Part shown: positions 42,982 through 52,294 of the stretch, piece after piece
How positions within the stretch are numbered: the stretch's first letter is position 1
Layout of the letters: the number at the start of each line of letters is the position of its first letter
Assembly (NCBI GenBank): GCA_030605615.1
Contig: JAUWHZ010000012.1
Location: 1-53,305, forward strand
Direction of reading: 5' to 3'
Length of the DNA stretch: 53,305 nt
DNA from: Atribacterota bacterium
GTDB lineage: Bacteria; Atribacterota; Phoenicimicrobiia; Phoenicimicrobiales; Phoenicimicrobiaceae
Notes under the pieces: generated by a model
Database searches by the model: none
What the model saw: the letters and a program-made list of their open reading frames with translations, nothing else
Told to the model about the DNA's origin: nothing
Program-made: the position numbers and the translations under genes

Positions 42982-44703
42982 TTAATCCATAAATAAATCT
43001 ACAATTTTTGAATTATTAACATCTACCAAACCTTTATTGGTTATTTTAAGATGAGGAGCAACTTCTAAAGATAAAAAAGAAATACTCATAAAAGGATTAT
43101 CAACCGTAACCCCTAAACTCTTAGAAGTCTTATAGATGGAATCTAAATTTTCTTTCACTTCTAAGAGAGGCCTATCTGACATTAAACCGGCAATAGGCAA
43201 AGGTAGTGAATCTACTATTTTTTCATCTACGGATATCGCTAATCCACCTCCCATCTTAGCAATAGCTGCTCCTACATTTAACATATCTTTATCGTTAGTG
43301 CCAACAATTATAATATTATGCGAATCATGGGCGACAGATGACCCTAAAGCTCCTTTCTTAAGCCCAATCCCTTTTACCAAACCCAGACTCACCTTCTCAG
43401 AAGCATGATGTCTTTCCACTACTGCAACTTTCAAAATATCTCGCTTAATATCAGATACCACCCAACCATTCTCAATTTTGGGAGTTTCTATATTAGTTTC
43501 AGTAATGATCTGACCTGGTATAATTTTTATTACTCTACATTTATTTCCTTTAACTGGAATTTTAAAATCTTCTGGGTAAAGCCATTTAATATTAACTGAC
43601 CCTCTAATAGGTACCTCCAGCGGTTTGGGTCTTAACTCTAATAATTTTCCATTTTCTGCTACCAATTTTCCATCTTTAAAAACTTTAAGTATATTAAAAT
43701 CTTTAAAGTTATCAAAAATAACTAAATTAGCTGTATAACCTGGAGCAATTGCTCCTAAGTTCCTTAATCTGAAATATTCAGTAGTATTAAGAGTAGCCAT
43801 TCTTATAGCAGTAACCGGGTCAATACCTTCTTTTATAGTGGTTTTTATCATATAATTAATATGCCCTTCTTCTATTAAATCCTTAGGATGCCGGTCGTCA
43901 CAACAAAAGAAACATCTTCTGGAATTATCTGAATTTACAAGTGGTAAAAGATCGTTTAAATTCCGAGTAACAGAACCTTCTCTTAACATAATATACATAC
44001 CTAATCTTAATTTTTCTTGAGCTTCTTCTACTGTGGTACATTCATGATCAGATCTTATTTGGGCAGAAATATAAGCACAAAGATCTTTACCGGATAAATT
44101 AGGGGCATGGCCATCGATACATTTATGAGAGGAAGCAACTATCTTATCTAAAACCTCGGGAATTTGATTTAAAACTCCTGGAAAATTCATCATCTCTCCT
44201 AATCCTAAAACCCATTTTTCGTCTAAAAGTGGGTATAAGTCATTTACACTTAAGTTTGCTCCTGAAGTACCTAAAGATGAGGCGGGAACACAAGAAGGAA
44301 GCATCATAAAAATATTTAAGGGGTTATATTTGCTAGATTCCAACATATATCTAATACCTTCTAAACCCAAAACATTAGCGATTTCGTGAGGATCTATAAT
44401 TACTGAAGTTGTCCCTAAAGGTACTACCGTTCTGGCAAATTCTGATATTTTTACCATTGAACTTTCTAAGTGAATATGTCCATCAATAAATCCGGGAGAT
44501 AAATAGCAATCAGAAATATCAATTTCTTTATCTGCGTTATATCCTTCTCCTAAACCTACAATCAAACCTTTATAAATTGCGACATCTGTAGTATATATTT
44601 CTCCGGAAAAAACATTTATTATCTTCCCATTTTTCAATAATAGATCAGCCTTTTCCTCTCCCCGGGCAACTTTTATAATTTCAGAAAGACTCATAATGAC
44701 CAC
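42982..44703 (-). CDS. ade: adenine deaminase
   Basis: LSPGFIDGHIHLESSMVKISEFARTVVPLGTTSVIIDPHEIANVLG, CCDDRHPKDLIEEGHINYMI. Confidence 0.95.
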   Translation of the reverse strand: MVIMSLSEIIKVARGEEKADLLLKNGKIINVFSGEIYTTDVAIYKGLIVGLGEGYNADKEIDISDCYLSPGFIDGHIHLESSMVKISEFARTVVPLGTTSVIIDPHEIANVLGLEGIRYMLESSKYNPLNIFMMLPSCVPASSLGTSGANLSVNDLYPLLDEKWVLGLGEMMNFPGVLNQIPEVLDKIVASSHKCIDGHAPNLSGKDLCAYISAQIRSDHECTTVEEAQEKLRLGMYIMLREGSVTRNLNDLLPLVNSDNSRRCFFCCDDRHPKDLIEEGHINYMIKTTIKEGIDPVTAIRMATLNTTEYFRLRNLGAIAPGYTANLVIFDNFKDFNILKVFKDGKLVAENGKLLELRPKPLEVPIRGSVNIKWLYPEDFKIPVKGNKCRVIKIIPGQIITETNIETPKIENGWVVSDIKRDILKVAVVERHHASEKVSLGLVKGIGLKKGALGSSVAHDSHNIIIVGTNDKDMLNVGAAIAKMGGGLAISVDEKIVDSLPLPIAGLMSDRPLLEVKENLDSIYKTSKSLGVTVDNPFMSISFLSLEVAPHLKITNKGLVDVNNSKIVDLFMD

Positions 44704-45334
44704 CCCTTCTTTCGTGAATCGTATCTCGTATCTCGTATCTCCAAATTTTTTTTACTTGTTCTTTGGTCTTATCCAATGAATTGCTATTATCTATTACATA
44801 GTCAGCCATTTTAACTTTTTCTTTTAACGGCGTTTGAGATTTAATTCTCTTTAAAGATTCTTGGGCCGATAAATTATTTCTCTCCATTAATCTTTCAATC
44901 TGTTTCTCTTCATTTATATATACTACAATTATCTTGTCCATTAAATTATCAATCTTTGCTTCATAGATTAAGGCAGCGTCTATGATTAATATCTTTTCTT
45001 TTCCATTTTTATAAGTTTTATTTTTTGCTAAACTTATTTCCTTTTTAATTAATTTTATTATCTCTGGATGAGTAATATCATTCAATTTTTTTAATAAATT
45101 TTGATTATTAAAAACTATCCTTCCTAATTTTTTTCTATTTATTTTTAAATCTTCTTTTAATAAATCTTTTCCAAACAATTTAACAATTTTCTTCCAAGCA
45201 GGTTTATGTGGCAAAATTACCTTATGGCCAAGCTCGTCAGCATCGACTATCTTGGCTCCTAAATCTTTAAACATCTTAGCTACAGTACTTTTACCACTTA
45301 CAATCCCACCTGTAAGTCCAATAATCAATGCCAT
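44681..45334 (-). CDS. coaE: dephospho-CoA kinase
   Basis: IIGLTGGIVSGKSTVAKMFKDLGAKIVDADELGHKV, DYVIDNSNS; C-terminal tail RYEIRDTIHERR read through a heptad repeat. Confidence 0.94.
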   Translation of the reverse strand: MALIIGLTGGIVSGKSTVAKMFKDLGAKIVDADELGHKVILPHKPAWKKIVKLFGKDLLKEDLKINRKKLGRIVFNNQNLLKKLNDITHPEIIKLIKKEISLAKNKTYKNGKEKILIIDAALIYEAKIDNLMDKIIVVYINEEKQIERLMERNNLSAQESLKRIKSQTPLKEKVKMADYVIDNSNSLDKTKEQVKKIWRYEIRDTIHERRGGHYESF

Positions 45335-45422
45335 AATTCCCCCCTGAATTAGTCGTTAACAAATTAGTTAACTGGTTTAACATTAACTCATTAACTAACT
45401 AACCAGGTAACTAAGTAACCAA

Positions 45423-48083
45423 TTAACTAACTTCTGCCCAATTATAGCCCGTCTTCAAATTTACTTTTAAAGGCACAGAAAGTTCCAAACTGTTTTCCAT
45501 AATATCTTTTACAATTGACTTTGCTTCTTTAAGTTCATTTTTATAAATTTCAAAGATTAATTCATCATGGATTTGAAGTAATAATTTACTTTTGAATTTT
45601 TTCTTTTTAAAAAATTCACTAATTTTAATCATAGCCAATTTTATCAAATCTGCTGCACTACCCTGAATGGGAGCATTAATGGCAATCCGTTCATTAAATT
45701 CCCGAATATTTTTATCCAGACTGTTTATACCACCTAAATATCTTCGTCGATTTAATAGGGTAACCACATAACCTTTTTTTCTGGCTTCTTCTTTCTCTTT
45801 TTCAATATACCTTTTTACACCTTGATATCTTTGGAAATAATTGCTAATATATTTTTCCGCCTCTTCTCTCCCTATCCCCAGGTTCCGGGCTAACCCGTAA
45901 CTACTCATCCCATAAATAATACCAAAATTTATCATCTTAGCCATCCTTCTCATCTGCCCACTAATTAAATCCTGGTCAAGGTCAAATATATCAGCAGCTG
46001 TATGAGTATGAATATCCTCATCATTTTTAAAAGCAGTTATTAAACTCTCATCTCCAGAGAGATGAGCCAAAATACGTAACTCAATTTGAGAATAATCTGC
46101 AGTTAACAATATAAACCCTTCCTCGGGAATAAAAGCCTTTCTTATTTCTCTACCTATTTCAGTTCTAATGGGGATATTCTGTAGATTTGGTTCACTACTG
46201 CTTAATCTCCCGGTAGAAGTGATTGTTTGATGAAAAGAAGTGTGTATCCTTTTCGTATTACCATTTACTAAAAGGGGCAATTTTTCTATATAAGTATTTT
46301 TTAGCTTACATAGTTCTCTATATTCTAAGATAAAAGATACTACTTTATGATGAGGAGACAAAGTGTTAAGCACATAAGCATTGGTAGAATAACCTGTTTT
46401 AGTCTTTTTAATTACTGGTAATTTTAATTTTTCAAAAAGTATATTACTCAACTGTTTAGGGGAATTAATATTAAATTCAGTTCCAGCTAAATTATAGATA
46501 GTTTCCTCTAATTCTTTAAGTCGAGAATCCACTTGCCTGGACATTTTCTTTAAAAAATCAACATTTATTTTGATGCCGTTAATTTCCATCTCTCCCAATA
46601 CTTCTATTAAGGGCATTTCAATTTCTTTAAACAAAGAAATTAATTCTTTTTCCTTTAATTTTTCCTCCAAAATCTCTTTCAATTTCAGGATATTTTGAGC
46701 ATTTTCACATACATCTTCTATGCTCTTGATAGTATTTTCTTTATCTTCTTTATCTTCATTCTTTAAGTATTCCAAATATTCCCAGAACAAATTTTTTAAA
46801 CTATATTCTTCTTTTGAGGGATTTAACAAATAAGCAGCAATCATCGTATCAAAATTATCTCCCTTTAGTTCTATCTGATATCTATTAAGCACTACAAAAC
46901 CAAACTTAAGGTTGTGCCCAATTTTTATAATTTTTTCATTTTCATAAAATGGGCGTAATCGACTTAAAACCACATCTGCAGAAAGACACTTAGGTCTTTC
47001 CATTAAGTTTAAAGGGGAAATCGGGATATAAAAGGTTCTATTATCTTTAAAGCTGAGGGCAATACCTAAAATTTTGGAAGAGATAGCATTGTCTGAAGAA
47101 GTTATCAAATTAAAGGAAAAATATTTATTTCCTTTAATTATATTGATTAACTCATCTAATCTTTCCTTAGTGTCAATTAAATTGTATTTCACTTTTGTAT
47201 TTTCCCGATTAATTTTAGGAGCAATCTTTTTTATTAAATTCTTAAATTCTAATCTTTTGAAAATTTCCCATAATTCTTTATAATTTGGTGATTTAATCTT
47301 CAAATCATTAAAATCATATATTATAGGGACATCCCTTACAATAGTGGCTAACTTTTTGCTCATTCGAATTTGGTTTTCATATTCTTTTATTTTTTCTCTT
47401 AAAGATTTTTTAGGAATTTTATCAACGTTTTTTAATAAATTTTCTAAATTGGCAAATTTTTTGATTAAAACTATAGCAGTTTTTTCTCCTATGCCGGGAA
47501 CTCCAGGGATATTATCTGAAGGGTCCCCTTTTAAAGCTAATATATCCACTATTTTATCAGGGTCTACTCCATATTTATTTTTTATACTTTCTTCATCATA
47601 AATTTTGACTTCAGTTACTCCTTTGACAGTAGTCATTATCTTGGTGAATGGAGAAATTAATTGAAAGGCATCTTTATCCCCCGTTACAATAAGTGTATTA
47701 CAATTTCTTTTCTCTGCTTCCCTTGCTAAAGTGCCAATTATATCATCTGCCTCATAACCTTCTTTAGAACAAATAGAAATATTATAATTATTAATAATTT
47801 CTTTAATTAAGGGGATTTGATTTATTAATTCAATGGGCATCTTCTTGCGGTGGACTTTATATTCTTTGAATTCTTTATGTCGGAAAGTGGGTTTAGGCGT
47901 ATCAAAGGCAATCATCATATAATCTGGTTTCTCTTCCTCTAATAACTTTATCAATATCATAGTAAATCCGTAGACCGCATTAATAATTTGACCATATGAA
48001 GTAGCCAATTGTGGTAAAGCATAAAAAGTACGATAAAGTATTCCTTGTCCATCAATTAAAATAAATTTTTTTTTATTATCCAT
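45423..48083 (-). CDS. polA: DNA polymerase I (5' nuclease, degenerate 3'-5' exo, polymerase)
   Basis: 5' nuclease ALKGDPSDNIPGVPGIGEKTA; polymerase TADYSQIELRILAHLSGD, INFGIIYGMSSYGLA, LQIHDELIFE. Confidence 0.97.
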   Translation of the reverse strand: MDNKKKFILIDGQGILYRTFYALPQLATSYGQIINAVYGFTMILIKLLEEEKPDYMMIAFDTPKPTFRHKEFKEYKVHRKKMPIELINQIPLIKEIINNYNISICSKEGYEADDIIGTLAREAEKRNCNTLIVTGDKDAFQLISPFTKIMTTVKGVTEVKIYDEESIKNKYGVDPDKIVDILALKGDPSDNIPGVPGIGEKTAIVLIKKFANLENLLKNVDKIPKKSLREKIKEYENQIRMSKKLATIVRDVPIIYDFNDLKIKSPNYKELWEIFKRLEFKNLIKKIAPKINRENTKVKYNLIDTKERLDELINIIKGNKYFSFNLITSSDNAISSKILGIALSFKDNRTFYIPISPLNLMERPKCLSADVVLSRLRPFYENEKIIKIGHNLKFGFVVLNRYQIELKGDNFDTMIAAYLLNPSKEEYSLKNLFWEYLEYLKNEDKEDKENTIKSIEDVCENAQNILKLKEILEEKLKEKELISLFKEIEMPLIEVLGEMEINGIKINVDFLKKMSRQVDSRLKELEETIYNLAGTEFNINSPKQLSNILFEKLKLPVIKKTKTGYSTNAYVLNTLSPHHKVVSFILEYRELCKLKNTYIEKLPLLVNGNTKRIHTSFHQTITSTGRLSSSEPNLQNIPIRTEIGREIRKAFIPEEGFILLTADYSQIELRILAHLSGDESLITAFKNDEDIHTHTAADIFDLDQDLISGQMRRMAKMINFGIIYGMSSYGLARNLGIGREEAEKYISNYFQRYQGVKRYIEKEKEEARKKGYVVTLLNRRRYLGGINSLDKNIREFNERIAINAPIQGSAADLIKLAMIKISEFFKKKKFKSKLLLQIHDELIFEIYKNELKEAKSIVKDIMENSLELSVPLKVNLKTGYNWAEVS

Positions 48084-48183
48084 AACCTCTCTTCTTTCTC
48101 TCGACTTTCTCTAACATTCCTCTGACTTCCTCTTGACAATAAATATTAGTTAACCTATAATTTTTAAACAAGAACTAATAAAC

Positions 48184-48272
48184 GCCGAAGTGGCGAAATT
48201 GGTAGACGCACTGGACTCAAAATCCAGCGAGCCTTAAAGCTCGTGTCGGTTCGACTCCGACCTTCGGCACCA
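48184..48272 (+). tRNA. tRNA-Leu (anticodon CAA), CCA encoded
   Basis: GCCGAAG acceptor pairs with CTTCGGC-ACCA; anticodon stem CTGGA-CTCAAAA-TCCAG; long variable arm; T-arm GTCGGTTCGACTCCGAC. Confidence 0.97.
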
Positions 48273-48340
48273 CTTTCTCGTATGTCGTATATCGTATGTC
48301 GCATTTCGTATTGTGTATCTAATATCGAATCGTTTTTATT

Positions 48341-48426
48341 GCAGGGGTGGCATTTAATATTACTTGATTACCACCCCGATTTATTTTGATAATTTGTCTG
48401 GCGGGATTAACGAATCAAACTCCTAC
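48341..48426 (-). repeat. diverged GTAGGGG-family element in inverse orientation (copy 4)
   Basis: Minus strand GTAGGAGTTTGATTCGTTAATCCCGCCAGACAAATTATCAAAATAAATCGGGGTGG...CCACCCCTGC aligns with copy 1. Confidence 0.8.
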
Positions 48427-48483
48427 CTCTTTCTCTCTTCTATTTTCTTTACTATATACGATATACGATATACGAGATACGAA

Positions 48484-48711
48484 TTAGTCGATATCGTTTA
48501 ATAAATTATTATCATAAAGTAGAGATTGATTAATCACATTAACTGCTTCTTTAGCTTCACAGTGAGGCACTAAAATTTCTACATTTCCATTTAATTCATC
48601 CTGATTCATTTCTAACTGATTTAAAATAGTTATAATACCTTTATCCTTTAAGACTTTTCCCAAGCTTTTGGCCAGTGAAATATCTTTTGCAATATAAATT
48701 ACTTTCCACAT
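48484..48711 (-). CDS. small conserved hypothetical protein downstream of dnaE
   Basis: MWKVIYIAKDISLAKSLGKVLKDKGIITIL...NVEILVPHCEAKEAVNVI; two-layer alpha/beta-like pattern. Confidence 0.7.
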   Translation of the reverse strand: MWKVIYIAKDISLAKSLGKVLKDKGIITILNQLEMNQDELNGNVEILVPHCEAKEAVNVINQSLLYDNNLLNDID

Positions 48712-48725
48712 TTTAAATAAAACCT

Positions 48726-51700
48726 CTAATGATAAATTTTTTTGTTATTTGATATTTTTTCTATCCATACTTTATCATTTCCTAAAATATTTCTTATTTT
48801 TTCAATTAATTTATCGTCAATATTTACAGAAAATTCTTTATCGATAATATGTAGTATTGTTTTTTTCTTTTCTTTAAAATGAATCATTATCTGGCTTTTT
48901 CCTGGATAAGTACAAAATATTTCTTTTAATTTTATTAAAAGATCAGGTTTATTTTTATAAGAATTAATCTCAAGATGAAGCTCTTCGAGAAGATTTTGAT
49001 CTGTCTGCTTTTTTGTTTTTATCGTATATTCTTTATTTTCTAAATATTTATTTAAAAGCGATATTTTTTCTGCAATTAATTTTATTTTTCCTTCCGCCAC
49101 ATCTAAGCGTCCTTCTATTACCACAATTTCGTCTTTTTTTATCAGTTCTTTATATTCCTCATAAACTTTGGGAAAAGCTATTATCTCAACATTACCTTCT
49201 AAGTCTTCCAAGATGATAAATGCCATAAGATTTCCATTTTTAGTGCTCTTTCTTTTAAAACTATTAATCACTCCTCCCAAAACCACTCTACTTTTATCTA
49301 AAAGATTAGTTAATTCAGCAGAAGTACAGGTTGTAATCTTCCTTAATTTATCCTTATAACTATTTAAGGGATGATATGAGATGTATAATCCTAACATCTC
49401 TTTCTCCATAGCTAAAAGTTCATTCTGTGAAAATTCTGGTATTTCTGGCAATTTTTGTTGGTAATTATCACCAATCTTTTCTTTGTGAACTTCTTCAAAT
49501 AGATCAAAGATTGAAGTTTGACCATTCTTTTGAGCTTTTTGGTATTCTTGCCCACTCTTCATGAAATTATCTAAAATGTCTAATAATTGTGATCTCTTTG
49601 CCCCCAATGAATCAAATGCACCACACTTTATCAAACTTTCAATAACCCTCTTATTTGCTATTCTTAAATCCACTCTTTGACAAAAATCAAATAAGGAAGT
49701 AAAATTAGAATTCTTTTTTCGTTCTTTAATTATGCTTTTTATGGCTTTTTCCCCAACATTTTTCACTGCAGCTAATCCAAAACGAATAGCCTTTTCTCCT
49801 ACCACAGTGAAATTTACCAAGCTCTGATTTATATCAGGGGGCAATATGTCAATGTTCATATTTCGACACTCTTTTATATATAAAGCTACTTTATCATTAT
49901 TTCCCATTATGCTGGTAAGTAAAGAAGCCATATATTCTACTGAATAATTAGCTTTTAAATAAGCTGTCTGATAGGAAATGAAGGCATAAGATACGCTATG
50001 AGATTTATTAAAACCATATCCCGCAAAATATGCAATTAAGTCAAATATTTCTGCAGCAGTACTTTTTCCGATACTGTTTTTCTGAGCACCTTTTACAAAA
50101 AGCTCTCGTTGTTTCTCCATCACTCCTTTCTGTTTTTTTCCCATAGCTTTTCGCAGGATATCTGCTTGCCCCAAAGTAAAACCAGCTAATTCACTGGCTA
50201 TCTTCATAACCTGTTCCTGATAAACAATTACTCCATAAGTTTCTTTTAATATAGGTTCTAATTGGGGATGAGGATATTTAATTTTTATAATTCCTTTCTT
50301 TCGGTTAATAAAATCTTCAATCATTCCACTCCCCAAAGGTCCAGGTCTATATAAAGCCAATAGTGCAGTAATATCTTCTATGTTTTCAGGTTTTAATCTT
50401 TTAACTAAATCCCTCATTCCTTCACTCTCTAATTGAAAAATACCGACACAGTTTCCTTTAGAAAGCATTTTATATACTTGATTATCATCTAAGGGAATCT
50501 GGTTTATATCAACTTCTTCTCCTCGTGTATGTTTTATAATTTTGAGGGCGTTACTTATTACAGTTAAAGTACGTAAACCTAAAAAATCCATCTTTAATAA
50601 ACCCAAATCTTCTAATTCTGCCATAGCATACTGGGTACATATTTCACCTTCAGCAGTATTTTGTAAAGGAACATAATCGGTTAGGGGTTTATGAGAAAGA
50701 ACTATGCCAGCGGCATGTGTAGAGGCATGCCGAGCTAAGCCCTCCAAAGAAGAAGCTATCTCAATCAACTTTTTTATAGTCTCGTCTTCTTTCATTAAAT
50801 CTTTAAGTCGACTTTCCATCTTTAATGCCTTCTCAATAGTTATATTTGGTTCCCAGGGAATCATCTTAGCAATAGTATCTACCCGAGCATAGGGAATATT
50901 TAAAGCCCTTCCTACATCTCTTACAGCAGCTCGAGCAGCCATAGTGCCAAAAGTTATAATCTGAGCTACTTTTTCCTCTCCATATTTTTTAGAAACATAT
51001 TCAATTACCTCTTCTCTACGCTCATAACAAAAATCAATATCGAAATCTGGCATGCTGATTCTTTCAGGATTTAAAAATCTTTCAAATAATAGTCCATAAG
51101 TTATAGGATCGACATTAGTAATCTTCAGACAATAAGCAACTAAACTTCCTGCAGCAGAACCCCGTCCTGGCCCAACCATTATTCCCTTTTCTTTAGCATA
51201 CCTTACAAAATCCCAGACAATTAAAAAATAAGGATCAAATTCCATTTTTCCAATAATTGAAAGCTCGTACTCTAACCTCTCATTTAATTCTTTGGTGATG
51301 TTAGTATATCTTTCTTTAAGTCCTTTATTGCAAAGTTCTCTCAAATAACTACTTATATTATGTTCTGGGGGAACTTTAAATTCAGGTAACTGGGCTTGTC
51401 TAAAATTAATTTCCAAATTACATTTTTCAGCAATGCGAACAGTGTTTTCTATAGCTTGAGGTATATCTGAGAAGTTTTCGTTCATCTCTTCAGGAGAATT
51501 AAAGTAAAATTCATCAGTAGCAAATTTTAAACGTTTAGGATCATCTAAATTAGTAGCAGTTTGAATACAAAGCAATATTTCATGAGCTCGGGCATCTTCT
51601 TTTTTAATATAATGAATATCACTACTCGCTACTATGGGAATAGAAAGTTCTTGACCTATTTTGATGAGATTCTCATTTACAACATCTTGTTCAGGAATAC

Positions 51701-52241
51701 CATTTTTTTGCAATTCTAAATAAAAATTTTCTTCTCCAAAAATTTTCACAAAGTCAATTGCGACTTCCTTTGCTTTTTTTATATTGTTTTGCAAAATACT
51801 ACGAGGAATTTCACCCTTTAAACATGCGGAAAGACCAATCAATCCACTACTATACTCTCTTAATACTTCTTTATCAATTCTTGGTTTATAATAAAAACCT
51901 TCCAAATAAGATAAAGTAACTAATTTTATTAAATTTTTGTAACCTTCATTATTTTTAACCAGTAAGATTAAATGATGAGGAGTTTCTTTTCTTTGTGAAG
52001 ATTTATCAAATCTACTTTGGGGAGCAACATACATTTCACAGCCAATTATGGGTTTTACACCTTTTCGTATAGCTTCTTTGTAAAATTGGATTACTCCATA
52101 CATAACTCCATGATCAGTAATGGCCAAAGCAGGCATCTTATGTTTTTTAGCTTGAGCTACTAAATGGTTTATCCGACAGGCTCCATCCAAAAGACTGTAT
52201 TCAGTATGAGTATGTAAATGGACAAAATTTGAGTGCCACAT
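48726..52241 (-). CDS. dnaE: DNA polymerase III alpha subunit with N-terminal PHP domain
   Basis: FVHLHTHTEYSLLDGACRI, MVGPGRGSAAGSLVAYCL, MPDFDIDFCYERREEVIEYV. Confidence 0.98.
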   Translation of the reverse strand: MWHSNFVHLHTHTEYSLLDGACRINHLVAQAKKHKMPALAITDHGVMYGVIQFYKEAIRKGVKPIIGCEMYVAPQSRFDKSSQRKETPHHLILLVKNNEGYKNLIKLVTLSYLEGFYYKPRIDKEVLREYSSGLIGLSACLKGEIPRSILQNNIKKAKEVAIDFVKIFGEENFYLELQKNGIPEQDVVNENLIKIGQELSIPIVASSDIHYIKKEDARAHEILLCIQTATNLDDPKRLKFATDEFYFNSPEEMNENFSDIPQAIENTVRIAEKCNLEINFRQAQLPEFKVPPEHNISSYLRELCNKGLKERYTNITKELNERLEYELSIIGKMEFDPYFLIVWDFVRYAKEKGIMVGPGRGSAAGSLVAYCLKITNVDPITYGLLFERFLNPERISMPDFDIDFCYERREEVIEYVSKKYGEEKVAQIITFGTMAARAAVRDVGRALNIPYARVDTIAKMIPWEPNITIEKALKMESRLKDLMKEDETIKKLIEIASSLEGLARHASTHAAGIVLSHKPLTDYVPLQNTAEGEICTQYAMAELEDLGLLKMDFLGLRTLTVISNALKIIKHTRGEEVDINQIPLDDNQVYKMLSKGNCVGIFQLESEGMRDLVKRLKPENIEDITALLALYRPGPLGSGMIEDFINRKKGIIKIKYPHPQLEPILKETYGVIVYQEQVMKIASELAGFTLGQADILRKAMGKKQKGVMEKQRELFVKGAQKNSIGKSTAAEIFDLIAYFAGYGFNKSHSVSYAFISYQTAYLKANYSVEYMASLLTSIMGNNDKVALYIKECRNMNIDILPPDINQSLVNFTVVGEKAIRFGLAAVKNVGEKAIKSIIKERKKNSNFTSLFDFCQRVDLRIANKRVIESLIKCGAFDSLGAKRSQLLDILDNFMKSGQEYQKAQKNGQTSIFDLFEEVHKEKIGDNYQQKLPEIPEFSQNELLAMEKEMLGLYISYHPLNSYKDKLRKITTCTSAELTNLLDKSRVVLGGVINSFKRKSTKNGNLMAFIILEDLEGNVEIIAFPKVYEEYKELIKKDEIVVIEGRLDVAEGKIKLIAEKISLLNKYLENKEYTIKTKKQTDQNLLEELHLEINSYKNKPDLLIKLKEIFCTYPGKSQIMIHFKEKKKTILHIIDKEFSVNIDDKLIEKIRNILGNDKVWIEKISNNKKIYH

Positions 52242-52294
52242 GTTAAGACAACCAACCTCCTAAGATCGTATTTTGTACGCTCCACGCTGTTTCG

